Assembly (NCBI GenBank): GCA_910589375.1
Contig: CAJUTK010000001.1
Coordinates: 248,001-312,000 of the forward strand
Source of the DNA: an uncultured Bacilli bacterium
Lineage (GTDB): Bacteria; Bacillota_I; Bacilli_A; RF39; UBA660
Length of the DNA stretch: 64,000 nt
Reading direction: 5' to 3'
Made by a program: the position numbers and the translations under genes. The notes under the pieces are model-generated. The model was not told where the DNA came from and made no database searches. It saw nothing but the letters and a program-made list of their open reading frames with translations. Position 1 is the stretch's first letter. Every line of letters begins with the position of its first letter. Positions 15,328-24,278 of the stretch are shown piece after piece.

Positions 15328-16792
15328 AAGAATACTTTTTTTCAAAGTACTGTGCAATTGGTTCTATAGAAATATCAGATTGGCACATTTTTTTAATAAT
15401 TTCTAAAGCAGAAAAGGCTCCACCGTTTTGATAGATAGAACGAATTAAATAGTTTGTTATTTCTTTAATTCTTCCATTTTTTAATAATTCATCAATACTA
15501 CCTAGATCTCTTTCAATCGCTTGCATAAACATACCATCATAAATAGTACCCAACAAATAAGATGGGAAGTATCCAAAATCTCCCTCTGACCAGTGAACAT
15601 CTTGTAAGACTCCATTAGCTGGAGAATCTACAGTCAAATGAAGATAGTTCTTTATCTTTTTATCCCAAATAGCTGGTAAGTCATCTATATTGATATTGCC
15701 ATTAAAGATATCTCTTTCTATTTCATATCTTAAAATAATGTGCATACAGTATGTTAATTCATCAGCTTCCGTTCTAATTAAATTAAGAGCAGGTGTATTT
15801 AATTTTTCTATAAATTCTTCTAAAGAAACATTTAAACGTAACATCTTTTTAATGTCCTCATAGATTGGTATCCAAAAGTTAATATTTCTTCCTAAAATAT
15901 TTTCATAAAATCTAGATTGGCTTTCGTGTAATCCATAAAATCCGCAGACATCATCTCCATATCTCGATAAGTTCGGACTGATATTTTGTTCAAATATACC
16001 ATGTCCACCCTCGTGAATAATAGTAGTACAAAAGTCATAAGGATTATTCCCATGTTTAAAAGCTATTCTTACATCATTGGGACCCATTGTTCCCGTGAAT
16101 CCATGAGGGTAAATTCCAAGAGCTCCTCTATTCCTATCAAAGCCTATATAGTTTAATAAATATTCTGCGCAATCTAATAATTCTTGTTTATTGTATGGAA
16201 TGCTGGATGCGGCACTTTTTTCGCATACTTTTGTAGGAATAAGTGGTAATAATCTTTGTTTTAATTGTTCAAATAATGGATCAATAATTTCACAAGTCAT
16301 TCCTACTTCATAATGCTCTAGCATGACATCATATAAATTAGAAGTATTACTATCTAAGAACCTGTAATACTGTTTTGTCATTTCGATAAGATCTTTTAAA
16401 TATGGCTTAAATAATTCATAATTATTTTGTTCTTTTGCTTCTCTCCAAGCAATATTAGCGCGTTTTTTAAGTTCACTATATTTAGTATAAAAGTCAATAG
16501 GAATTTTTTTATTCTCTTGATAGCGTTTCCATAGATTTTGAATATATCTGCGCTCTGCTTCTTCTATACTATTAAAATTAGTATCATTAATTACACCAGA
16601 TAATAAAGTTCCATATTTTTCAGAAGTTAGAAGTTCAAATAATTTACTTTCGTATTGAGTAATTAATTTAATTAAATCTGGCTGCGAACTTTTAGGAGCA
16701 TTAATTTTTAATTCCCATTTCAATAGATTAATTGTGTATTCAAGGTTTGATATTTCTTTTTGATATTCTAATAATTGTGTTAATGTATTCAT
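15317..16792 (-). CDS. M32-family metallocarboxypeptidase (carboxypeptidase Taq type)
   Basis: Removes C-terminal amino acids from peptides using one divalent metal; cytoplasmic, with no signal peptide. The 491-residue length is typical. Family marks are the HEGGH metal motif preceded by Thr-Thr-Ile-Ile, the downstream Leu-His-Glu-Ser-Gln-Ser-Arg signature with the third ligand Glu, and Arg-Thr-Glu-Ala-Asp-Glu-Leu-Thr-Tyr. It lies between two HExxH paralogues on the opposite strand, so the island holds three predicted metallopeptidases. A typical AAAGGAG site precedes the ATG on the minus strand. Confidence 0.92.
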   Translation of the reverse strand: MNTLTQLLEYQKEISNLEYTINLLKWELKINAPKSSQPDLIKLITQYESKLFELLTSEKYGTLLSGVINDTNFNSIEEAERRYIQNLWKRYQENKKIPIDFYTKYSELKKRANIAWREAKEQNNYELFKPYLKDLIEMTKQYYRFLDSNTSNLYDVMLEHYEVGMTCEIIDPLFEQLKQRLLPLIPTKVCEKSAASSIPYNKQELLDCAEYLLNYIGFDRNRGALGIYPHGFTGTMGPNDVRIAFKHGNNPYDFCTTIIHEGGHGIFEQNISPNLSRYGDDVCGFYGLHESQSRFYENILGRNINFWIPIYEDIKKMLRLNVSLEEFIEKLNTPALNLIRTEADELTYCMHIILRYEIERDIFNGNINIDDLPAIWDKKIKNYLHLTVDSPANGVLQDVHWSEGDFGYFPSYLLGTIYDGMFMQAIERDLGSIDELLKNGRIKEITNYLIRSIYQNGGAFSALEIIKKMCQSDISIEPIAQYFEKKYSLKK

Positions 16793-16954
16793 ATATTCTC
16801 CTTTCTTAATAACTTATTAATATTATACCATATATAGAATGAAAGAGATTATATACCATTTTTTCTTGTGGTATCATAATAAAAATGTTAAAATAAACTT
16901 AGGTATTAAAACAATATAGTAGGAAATAAAGGTAGAGGAAGAAGAGATGGATTT

Positions 16955-17944
16955 ATGCAGGTACAAATAAATTTGCAGTTACTTCCAACCCTTATGTTTG
17001 TTTGTAAAACTTGGGTTATTGTTTCTGTAGGATTTACTATACATGATGAGAGAAAGTATAAACTTATTAAAAAAAATATATTTGAAAGAACAAAAGATTC
17101 TGACAATTGGATAATCAGTAATTCATCATATGAAGAACTTCGTTCCCTTGATGAAATAAGAGCAAAAGTTAATTATGAGCGAGTTCAAGATGTTTTATAT
17201 TGCTTAGATGTTTTAAAGAGGCATGTATCTCCATCTAATTTGAAGACAATATATAAAAATCTTTCTAATCTTTCAGTTGAAAGAAATCCTTCCATATTAA
17301 AATTAGGCTATGATGGTCAGTATTTTACATTTTTTAATAAGATAGTGTTAGGTGCCGAAAATGCACTTCCCCATGAATTTATACACGCTTCTTCTAGTGC
17401 GTATAACCACCAAAAAGGGATAGGATATTCTGGGTTTGTACAATATGATAGTAATAAGGATATTAAAATTTGTGAAGGGTTAAATGAGGGTTATACGGAA
17501 CTTTTAACTGCTCGCTGGTTTTTTAATGGTGTAGTTAAGTCTAATCATAATCTTGTAAGAATTGTAGAATTATTTGAGTTTTTTTTCGATAATCCTAAAG
17601 ATATGGAAACATACTATTTTAATCATAATTTACCCGGCTTTATAAAATATATGGAACAATTTTCCTCTAAAAAAGAAATTATTGAAATATTATCTTTAAT
17701 AGATGCTATTAGAAAGGGAGAAAAAATTCCTTCTCTTATAAAATTTTTTGATGAAGCTAAAATTCTTCTAAAGTTATATCGCATGTATCAATTACATTGT
17801 CAAGATCCTTTTAAGCTGAAATTGTTTGAAGAAAAGATAAAACAATTCCCATTAGCACGTTTAGCGCTTGCAGGACAGAAATTGAAATTATTTAGGGATT
17901 ATTCGTATGGTAAAATGCATAACGAGGAACAGAAAAGAAGATAA
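16955..17944 (+). CDS. Zincin-like (HExxH) protein, paralogue B
   Basis: A 329-residue paralogue of the product at 14294-15238. A hydrophobic N-terminal segment (about residues 10-28) precedes the shared Lys-Tyr-Lys-Leu-Ile-Lys block; HEFIH is at 140-144 and Asn-Glu-Gly-Tyr-Thr-Glu begins at 177. The two proteins are moderately similar overall but nearly identical over about 45 residues after the active site (a Phe-Phe-Phe-Asp-Asn-Pro-Lys-Asp block), where the DNA is also unusually alike. This suggests gene conversion after duplication. The ATG at 16955 follows a purine-rich GAGGAAGAAGAG stretch. Predicted gluzincin by motif only; substrate unknown. Confidence 0.6.
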   Translation: MQVQINLQLLPTLMFVCKTWVIVSVGFTIHDERKYKLIKKNIFERTKDSDNWIISNSSYEELRSLDEIRAKVNYERVQDVLYCLDVLKRHVSPSNLKTIYKNLSNLSVERNPSILKLGYDGQYFTFFNKIVLGAENALPHEFIHASSSAYNHQKGIGYSGFVQYDSNKDIKICEGLNEGYTELLTARWFFNGVVKSNHNLVRIVELFEFFFDNPKDMETYYFNHNLPGFIKYMEQFSSKKEIIEILSLIDAIRKGEKIPSLIKFFDEAKILLKLYRMYQLHCQDPFKLKLFEEKIKQFPLARLALAGQKLKLFRDYSYGKMHNEEQKRR

Positions 17945-17951
17945 ATTTTAT

Positions 17952-17987
17952 AAAAACAAGATAGTGGTATTATTATCTTGTTTTTTT
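17952..17987 (+). terminator. Rho-independent terminator
   Basis: A 12-bp stem (about 17952-17963 with 17974-17985) ending in a run of seven T, just after paralogue B. Confidence 0.8.
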
Positions 17988-18040
17988 CAATTAATATTAT
18001 CTTTATGTTATAATAAATACCGTTTTTAGGAGATACTATA

Positions 18041-18119
18041 ATGGAAGAAATATAAAAAGACGTCATTTTCTAAAAAACGTGATAAAATGATAGAGGAATT
18101 AATTATTAATCAGCGATAA
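18041..18119 (+). pseudogene. Small frameshifted remnant ahead of uvrB
   Basis: TTATAATA and a TTTAGGAG site precede ATG 18041, but the frame stops after four codons at 18053-18055. Removing the T at 18053 gives a continuous basic peptide of about 25 residues (ending Glu-Leu-Ile-Ile-Asn-Gln-Arg) that stops at 18119. It may be a broken small gene or an unrelated leader; no family is recognised. Confidence 0.3.
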
Positions 18120-18144
18120 AAATAAATAAGAATGGAGGCTTTAT

Positions 18145-20088
18145 ATGTTTGAATTAGTATCAAAATATATTCCTAATGGAGATCAACCACAAGCTATTGA
18201 AAAGTTAGTGAGTGGTATAAAAAATGGAGAAAAACATCAGGTATTATTAGGCGCAACAGGAACAGGTAAAACATTTACAATTGCAAATGTTATTAAAGAA
18301 GTAAATAAACCTACACTTGTTTTAGCTCACAATAAGACATTAGCAGGACAACTATATGGAGAATTAAAGGAGCTGTTCCCTAATAATGCCGTTGAATATT
18401 TTGTATCCTACTATGATTATTACCAGCCGGAAGCATATGTAGCAAAAACAGATACTTATATTGAAAAAGACGCTTCTATTAATGATGAGATTGATGAGCT
18501 TAGACATTCTGCAACTAGTGCTTTATTAAAACGAAAAGATGTTATCGTGGTAGCTTCTGTTTCTTGTATTTATGGTATTGGAGATAAAGAAGACTATCAG
18601 GATAAGATGTTAACTGTTAATGTTGGAGAAACTGTGGAGCGCGATTCTATTATTGAAAAATTAATAGCTATGCTATATGAAAGAAATAATATGGATTTTA
18701 AACGTGGAACTTTTCGTGCAAAAGGTGATGTTTTAGAGATTATTCCAGCAAATGAACATAATAAAGGAATACGTATAGAATTTTTTGGAGATGAAGTAGA
18801 CCGCATCAGTGAATTTGATACACTAACAGGGGCAATATTGGTAAATAAAAATACTATTAGTATTTTTCCAGCTAGCCACTTTGTAACAGCTGAATGGAAA
18901 TTAAAAAAAGCAATTGAGAATATTCGTATAGAGTTAAGTGAACAATTAGAGAAATTTAAAAATGAAAACAAGTTACTAGAGCATCAACGATTAGAAGAAC
19001 GTACAAATTATGATATGGAAATGTTAGAGGAGACTGGGTTTTGTCGTGGGGTAGAAAATTATTCTAGACATTTAGCACTCAAAGGTCCAGGGGAAACTCC
19101 TTCTACATTAATTGATTTTTTTGGGGATGATTATTTACTTGTTATTGATGAATCACATGTCACCGTACCACAAGTAAGAGGAATGTATAACGGTGATAGG
19201 GCTCGTAAAGAAATATTAGTAGATTATGGATTTAGACTACCTAGCGCATTAGATAATAGACCATTAAAATTTGATGAATTTGAGTCAAAACTACATCAAG
19301 TTATTTACGTATCTGCTACTCCTGGTGATTATGAATTAGAGCATAGTAAAGAGGTTGTAGAACAGATTATTAGACCAACAGGGTTATTAGATCCTAAGAT
19401 AGAAGTTCGTCCAACAAAGGGGCAAATTGATGATTTAGTAGAGCAAATTTATATTTGTAAAGAGAGAAATGCTAGAGTATTAATTACCACACTAACGATT
19501 CGTATGGCAGAAGAATTAACGAATTATTTAAAGAAATTAGACATTAAAGTAGCTTACCTACACTCTGAGGTAAAAACATTAGAAAGAATGCAGATTATAA
19601 GGGATTTACGATTAGGAAAATATGATGTGTTGGTAGGAATAAACTTATTACGAGAAGGTATTGATATTCCAGAAGTAGAATTAGTAGCAATTATGGATGC
19701 TGATAAGCAAGGATTCTTACGTAGTGAACGAAGCTTAATTCAAACAGTAGGACGTGCTGCTCGTAATCAGGATGGGCGTGTTATTATGTATGCAGATACT
19801 ATTAGTGATTCTATGGCTAAGGCAATTTCTGAGACAGAAAGACGTCGTGAGATACAAGAAAAATATAATAAAGAACATCATATTACTCCAAAAACTATCA
19901 TAAAAGAAATAAGAGAAGCTATTACGAATGTAAAAGAAGAGAAAAAAGAAAAACAAAAAATGAGTAAACAAGAAAAGCAATCTTTAGCGCTTAAGATAGA
20001 AGCAGAAATGAAAGAAGCAGCTAAGAATTTAGACTTTGAAAGAGCAATGGAATTAAGAGATGCTTTATTTGAATTAAAGAGTGAATAA
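18145..20088 (+). CDS. uvrB: Excinuclease ABC subunit B
   Basis: DNA-damage verification helicase of nucleotide excision repair; receives damaged DNA from UvrA and recruits UvrC. The 647-residue length is normal. Visible marks are Gly-Ala-Thr-Gly-Thr-Gly-Lys-Thr Walker A near residue 38, the Tyr-Tyr-Asp-Tyr-Tyr-Gln-Pro-Glu-Ala-Tyr beta-hairpin near residue 91, Asp-Glu-Ser-His (Walker B type) near residue 338, helicase motif VI Gln-Thr-Val-Gly-Arg-Ala-Ala-Arg, and a C-terminal UVR domain. A GGAGG site lies 9 nt before the ATG. uvrA is not in the window. Confidence 0.97.
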   Translation: MFELVSKYIPNGDQPQAIEKLVSGIKNGEKHQVLLGATGTGKTFTIANVIKEVNKPTLVLAHNKTLAGQLYGELKELFPNNAVEYFVSYYDYYQPEAYVAKTDTYIEKDASINDEIDELRHSATSALLKRKDVIVVASVSCIYGIGDKEDYQDKMLTVNVGETVERDSIIEKLIAMLYERNNMDFKRGTFRAKGDVLEIIPANEHNKGIRIEFFGDEVDRISEFDTLTGAILVNKNTISIFPASHFVTAEWKLKKAIENIRIELSEQLEKFKNENKLLEHQRLEERTNYDMEMLEETGFCRGVENYSRHLALKGPGETPSTLIDFFGDDYLLVIDESHVTVPQVRGMYNGDRARKEILVDYGFRLPSALDNRPLKFDEFESKLHQVIYVSATPGDYELEHSKEVVEQIIRPTGLLDPKIEVRPTKGQIDDLVEQIYICKERNARVLITTLTIRMAEELTNYLKKLDIKVAYLHSEVKTLERMQIIRDLRLGKYDVLVGINLLREGIDIPEVELVAIMDADKQGFLRSERSLIQTVGRAARNQDGRVIMYADTISDSMAKAISETERRREIQEKYNKEHHITPKTIIKEIREAITNVKEEKKEKQKMSKQEKQSLALKIEAEMKEAAKNLDFERAMELRDALFELKSE

Positions 20089-20122
20089 TGATATAATAAC
20101 AAAAGAAAAGAGGGACGATTCC

Positions 20123-20554
20123 ATGTCAAATATCATAGAAGAAAATCATAAAAAAAGTCCTAAAATTAATAAGTTTTTGGACTGGTTTATACATATATTA
20201 GGATACACTTTAGTACTAATAACAGTATCTATTATGTTTAAAAAAACAGTGTATATTGATAATCAATTTTTTGGATTATGGGGACTTTTAGCTGTCATTA
20301 TTATTTTTGTTTTAAATAGAACGGTTAAACCATTACTTTTTTGGTTAACTTTACCGCTTACAGCTCTTACTCTTGGTCTATTTTATCCCATTATTAATAT
20401 TATTGTTTTAAAAGTAGCTGACTGGATATTAATGGATCATTTTCAAATCCATGGCTTTTTTATGGTATTTGTTGTATCTATTATTATTTCTATTATGAAT
20501 GCTATTATGGATAATATTATTATTGATACATTTTTAAAAGGATGGAAAAAATGA
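20123..20554 (+). CDS. YvlD-like small membrane protein (phage holin superfamily IV type)
   Basis: A 143-residue membrane protein with an N-terminal soluble stretch and about four hydrophobic spans. It has the family segment Asn-Arg-Thr-Val-Lys-Pro-Leu-Leu followed by Leu-Thr-Leu-Pro-Leu-Thr-Ala-Leu-Thr-Leu-Gly-Leu. Despite the holin label of its family, the context (uvrB upstream, lgt overlapping by ATGA downstream) is chromosomal and envelope-related, as for yvlD in Bacillus. Function unknown. ATG at 20123 is preferred, with AGAGGGA upstream; an earlier in-frame start at 20081 would overlap uvrB without a site. Confidence 0.75.
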   Translation: MSNIIEENHKKSPKINKFLDWFIHILGYTLVLITVSIMFKKTVYIDNQFFGLWGLLAVIIIFVLNRTVKPLLFWLTLPLTALTLGLFYPIINIIVLKVADWILMDHFQIHGFFMVFVVSIIISIMNAIMDNIIIDTFLKGWKK

Positions 20555-21360
20555 ATCCCGTGTTTTTAAGTATTGGACCAATTACTATTTATTGGTATTC
20601 TGTATTAATTTTAACAGCTTTTATTTTAGGATACTTTTTTGTGTCTAGAGAAATGAAAAAAGAAGGAATGTCTGTATCCTTTTTGGTGGATTATTTCTTT
20701 TATCTAGTGCCAATTGTTATTATTGGTGCTAGAGCTTATTATGTCATTTTTGAATGGCAAAGCTATCAAAATAATATTGCGGAAATATTTGCAGTATGGA
20801 ATGGTGGTTTAGCCATTCATGGCGGTATCATAGCTGGTTTAATTTTTACTATTTTTTATACGAAAAAAAAGCAAATTAATACTTTAAAACTATTTGATAT
20901 AATAGCGCCTTGTCTAATTCTTGGGCAGGCTATTGGTAGATGGGGTAACTTTTTTAATCAGGAAGCTCATGGACCAGAAACTACATTATCTTTTTTACAG
21001 AATCTTCATTTACCAGAATTTATAATAGAAGGTATGCATTTTTCTGATTTAGGGAAGTATGCTTATTGGCATCCAACATTTCTTTATGAAACCTTGGGAT
21101 GTTTAATAGGTTTTGGATTAATATTATTTGTTCGATCTAGAAAAAAAGTTCATATTGGTACTTCTACAGCGATTTATTTTATCGTGTATGGAATTACTCG
21201 TTTCTTTATTGAGGCTTTAAGACAAGATAGCTTAATGTTTTTAGGTTTAAAAATTGCTCAACTAGTATCTATTGTTATGGTATTAGCGGGAGTTATTTTA
21301 ATGATTTATTCTATTAAGTGTGAGAAATTTTATCACAGAAAGGAAAATGAAAATGAATAA
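20551..21360 (+). CDS. lgt: Prolipoprotein diacylglyceryl transferase
   Basis: Integral membrane enzyme that attaches diacylglycerol from phosphatidylglycerol to the lipobox cysteine of prelipoproteins. The 269 residues form about seven spans. Signature residues are visible: Gly-Gly-Leu-Ala-Ile-His-Gly-Gly-Ile near residue 90, Gly-Gln-Ala-Ile-Gly-Arg-Trp-Gly-Asn-Phe-Phe-Asn near residue 131, and His-Pro-Thr-Phe-Leu-Tyr-Glu near 176. The ATG at 20551 overlaps the upstream stop (ATGA) with AAGGATGG 7 nt before. It would act on the lipoprotein at 46350-48020. Confidence 0.95.
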   Translation: MNPVFLSIGPITIYWYSVLILTAFILGYFFVSREMKKEGMSVSFLVDYFFYLVPIVIIGARAYYVIFEWQSYQNNIAEIFAVWNGGLAIHGGIIAGLIFTIFYTKKKQINTLKLFDIIAPCLILGQAIGRWGNFFNQEAHGPETTLSFLQNLHLPEFIIEGMHFSDLGKYAYWHPTFLYETLGCLIGFGLILFVRSRKKVHIGTSTAIYFIVYGITRFFIEALRQDSLMFLGLKIAQLVSIVMVLAGVILMIYSIKCEKFYHRKENENE

Positions 21361-22303
21361 AAAAGTAGTGGTATTAGGAGGAGGAACAGGGTTATCTACT
21401 CTTCTTAGAGGGTTAAAACAATTTCCTATTGATATTACAGCTATTGTTTCTGTATGTGATGATGGTAGCAGTACAGGTATTTTAAGGGAGGAATTTAATA
21501 TTCCAGCTGTAGGGGATATTAGAAGAGTAATTGTTTCTTTGTCAGAGACAGAACCTCTTGTACAGGAACTATTTAATTATAGATTTCATACGACTAGTGA
21601 TTTAGATGGACATACGGTAGGGAATCTGCTTTTAACTGCTATGACGGAGATTACAGGAAATCTATCAGATGGAATAGAGTCTTTAAGTAAAGTATTAAAT
21701 TTGAAAGGGAAGGTAGTTCCTTTAACAGAGGATAATGTTACTTTAATGGCAGAGATGGAAGATGGAAGTATTGTAGAAGGAGAACATCACATTACTGTTG
21801 ATAGAAGAAATATTAAAAGAGTTTTTTATAAGGAAGAACCAACACCTACTAGTGAAGCTATAAAAGCGATATTAGAAGCAGATTTAATTGTTCTTAGTAT
21901 GGGTAGCTTATTTACTAGTATTATTCCTAATTTAATTTGTGATAAGATTGTAGGTGCTTTAGAAAAAAGTTCTGCTAAAATCATGTATGTATGCAATATG
22001 ATGACTCAACCAGGAGAAACAGACGGATTTACTGTTACAGATCATGTTTCTATGTTAAATCAATATTTAGGACAAAGAAAAGTAGATGTTGTAATTGCTA
22101 ATAATGGAAAAATAGATGCTACTTTAGCAGAAAAGTATGAAACTTTAGAACAAAAAGATGCAGTAAAATATGATGCCCAAAACTTTAATAAGATGAACAA
22201 TCAAGTAATAGGTGACGATTTGGTAATGGTTTCTAATAATATGATTCGTCACAATGTTACAAAATTAGGTTTTCATATTTTTGCATATTTAATGCAGTTA
22301 TAG
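21353..22303 (+). CDS. yvcK: YvcK (CofD-like) gluconeogenesis/morphogenesis factor
   Basis: A 316-residue protein of the YvcK family, which in Bacillus is needed for normal cell-wall synthesis on gluconeogenic carbon and binds UDP-sugars. Marks are the N-terminal Val-Val-Val-Leu-Gly-Gly-Gly-Thr-Gly loop, Val-Cys-Asp-Asp-Gly-Ser-Ser-Thr-Gly near residue 36, and Gly-Asp-Ile-Arg-Arg near residue 57. The second of two close ATG codons (21353) is preferred because AGAAAGG at 21337-21343 is correctly spaced; the gene overlaps lgt by 8 nt. The yvcK-whiA order is conserved in Bacillota. Confidence 0.93.
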   Translation: MNKKVVVLGGGTGLSTLLRGLKQFPIDITAIVSVCDDGSSTGILREEFNIPAVGDIRRVIVSLSETEPLVQELFNYRFHTTSDLDGHTVGNLLLTAMTEITGNLSDGIESLSKVLNLKGKVVPLTEDNVTLMAEMEDGSIVEGEHHITVDRRNIKRVFYKEEPTPTSEAIKAILEADLIVLSMGSLFTSIIPNLICDKIVGALEKSSAKIMYVCNMMTQPGETDGFTVTDHVSMLNQYLGQRKVDVVIANNGKIDATLAEKYETLEQKDAVKYDAQNFNKMNNQVIGDDLVMVSNNMIRHNVTKLGFHIFAYLMQL

Positions 22304-22310
22304 GTGCTTT

Positions 22311-23228
22311 ATGTCATTTACAAGTACTATTAAAAATGAAGTAAGTAAATTAACTTCTGAGAAAATTGAAAATATAGCAGAATTATCTGCTTTTTTAAAG
22401 AATAGTTCAACTACTACAGAAATGATTCGTATTACAACAGAGAATGCCTCTGTTGCTAGACATATTTTTCATTTGATGAAGCAGCTTTATGGAGTTGTTT
22501 CTAAAATTACGGTTAGACATGGATATAACTATAATAAAAATTATGTCTATATTTTAGAAATCACAAAAAGGGTAGAGGAAATAAAAAAAGATTTATGCTT
22601 AGATAAAGAGGTACCAAGTAGTTATCTATTAGATGATGATTCTTCCAAAAGGGCATATTTACGAGGATTATTCTTATCTTGTGGAAGTATTAATGACCCT
22701 AAAAAATCTAGATATCATTTAGAATTTTTAGTGGATAATTTTAAGTATGCTAAATTTTGTTCTCTTCTACTTAATGAATATGGTTTAAATAGTAAGGTTC
22801 TAAAAAGAGAAAGTAAATATATGATTTACGTAAAAGAAGCAGAAAAAATAGGCGATTTTTTGCGTATGATTCACGCTATACAAGCACTTTTTTATTATGA
22901 AGATATTCGTATTTATAGAGATCATAAAAACATGACTAATCGGCTTAATAATTGTGAGCAAGCAAATGTTGATAAGATTGTTGAAACTGGTATGAGACAA
23001 GTAGAAGATATTGAATTAATAGAGGTCTATGGAGGACTAGATTTATTAAGTGAAAAGGAAAAAGTAGTCGCTATTTATCGCATGAAATACAAAGAAGCTT
23101 CTCTACTAGAATTAAGCGAAATTATTAGTATTGAGACTTCTGAGAAAATAACAAAATCAGGAATTTATCATAGATTTAATAAAATAAAAGAGTTAGCAAA
23201 TAGAATAAGGCAAAAGGAAAAAGAATAA
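22311..23228 (+). CDS. whiA: DNA-binding protein WhiA
   Basis: A 305-residue protein with an N-terminal LAGLIDADG-like fold (Tyr-Leu-Arg-Gly-Leu-Phe-Leu-Ser-Cys-Gly-Ser segment near residue 114, with catalytic residues lost as usual) and a C-terminal helix-turn-helix (residues about 225-300). In Bacillus WhiA affects chromosome segregation and cell division; in actinomycetes it controls sporulation. It follows yvcK by 7 nt, with a GGTG site, so they form one operon with lgt. Confidence 0.93.
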   Translation: MSFTSTIKNEVSKLTSEKIENIAELSAFLKNSSTTTEMIRITTENASVARHIFHLMKQLYGVVSKITVRHGYNYNKNYVYILEITKRVEEIKKDLCLDKEVPSSYLLDDDSSKRAYLRGLFLSCGSINDPKKSRYHLEFLVDNFKYAKFCSLLLNEYGLNSKVLKRESKYMIYVKEAEKIGDFLRMIHAIQALFYYEDIRIYRDHKNMTNRLNNCEQANVDKIVETGMRQVEDIELIEVYGGLDLLSEKEKVVAIYRMKYKEASLLELSEIISIETSEKITKSGIYHRFNKIKELANRIRQKEKE

Positions 23229-23242
23229 CTTTGCCTTTTTTT
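23207..23242 (+). terminator. Rho-independent terminator after whiA
   Basis: An 8-bp stem (23207-23214 with 23230-23237) and a run of T, overlapping the whiA 3' end. Confidence 0.75.
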
Positions 23243-23303
23243 AGTCTAAGTAAAGACAATTGAAGGATTTTATAGTATAATATTGATGTCTAGGGGTGAT
23301 AAA

Positions 23304-24278
23304 ATGGAAACATTATTTCATAAGTTAGAAGAGATTTTGTCGAAGTATAAAAGAATGATTATTATGTCCCATCAGAACCCAGACTTAGATGCAATTGGTT
23401 CTTCTATGGGATTAAGTTGTATTTTGAAGAAAATGGGTAAGGAAAGTTATATCTTTTTGCACTCTGATAAAAAAGAGGAATATAATAGCTCTGTTAGACA
23501 AGCATTAGAGAAAGTAACAAATATAGAATATCTTTATCCAAATACTTATCAAGAAAAAGTAGATGAGGATACTGTTTTGATTATTTTGGATGTGCATCAA
23601 AAAGAGAGGATTGAATATCCAGAAATATTAAAGAATATATCAAAAGTAATTGTATTAGATCATCATATTAAAAGTAATTCCTATATCAAAGAAACAGAAT
23701 TATTCTATATAGATTCTACTATGTCAAGTATGGTAGAATTTGTATCTCGTTTTGCAAAATACTATGGAGTTAACTTAGGAATTCTAGTATCGACTGTTAT
23801 GTTAGCTGGAATGGAGATAGATACGAATGGATTTAATTTAAAAACAACTGAAAAGACATTTGAAATGGCAGCTTATTTAACCCGTATGGGTGCTGATAGT
23901 GTATTGAAACAAACTTTACTAAAAGAAAGTAAAGATGAATATTTAAGAAGAGCAGATTTTATAAAGAGTAGTTTTATTATTTATGGAAATATTGGAATGT
24001 GTATTTTAACTACTCCTACTTGCCAAAAAGAGGAATTAGCGGAGGTAGCAGAGGAATTATTGAAGTTAGAGTATGTAGCAGCTTCTTTTGCTATTGGTCA
24101 ATTAGAAGAAGGTTTAGTTGGAGTAAGTGCTCGTTCTATTGGAGATATTAATGTCTGTGACATTATGAAAAAATTAGGTGGTGGAGGTCATGCAACTAAT
24201 GCTGCTAGTCAAATTCCAGATAAAACAGTGAAAGAAGTAGAACATATGATAAAAACAGTATTGGGGGAATCATTATGA
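23304..24278 (+). CDS. GdpP-like DHH/DHHA1 phosphodiesterase lacking membrane and sensor domains
   Basis: A 324-residue soluble protein. Metal-binding motifs are in order: Ser-His-Gln-Asn-Pro-Asp-Leu-Asp-Ala-Ile-Gly near residue 22, Ile-Leu-Asp-Val near 94, Leu-Asp-His-His near 120, and Glu-Ile-Asp-Thr-Asn near 175. The DHHA1 part ends in Gly-Gly-Gly-Gly-His-Ala-Thr. The sequence type and position just before rplI-dnaB are those of GdpP, the membrane c-di-AMP phosphodiesterase of about 650 residues. Here the two transmembrane helices, PAS and degenerate GGDEF domains are absent. It could degrade c-di-AMP or pApA, or act as an NrnA-like nanoRNase (inference). The start follows GGGGTGAT; the stop overlaps the rplI ATG. 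Confidence 0.8.
   Translation: METLFHKLEEILSKYKRMIIMSHQNPDLDAIGSSMGLSCILKKMGKESYIFLHSDKKEEYNSSVRQALEKVTNIEYLYPNTYQEKVDEDTVLIILDVHQKERIEYPEILKNISKVIVLDHHIKSNSYIKETELFYIDSTMSSMVEFVSRFAKYYGVNLGILVSTVMLAGMEIDTNGFNLKTTEKTFEMAAYLTRMGADSVLKQTLLKESKDEYLRRADFIKSSFIIYGNIGMCILTTPTCQKEELAEVAEELLKLEYVAASFAIGQLEEGLVGVSARSIGDINVCDIMKKLGGGGHATNAASQIPDKTVKEVEHMIKTVLGESL

Noticed and set aside
20123..20554. Prophage evidence from the holin-like label
   Set aside because: YvlD-like proteins carry the holin-superfamily name, but the gene lies between uvrB and lgt with coupled translation; no other phage genes are present.
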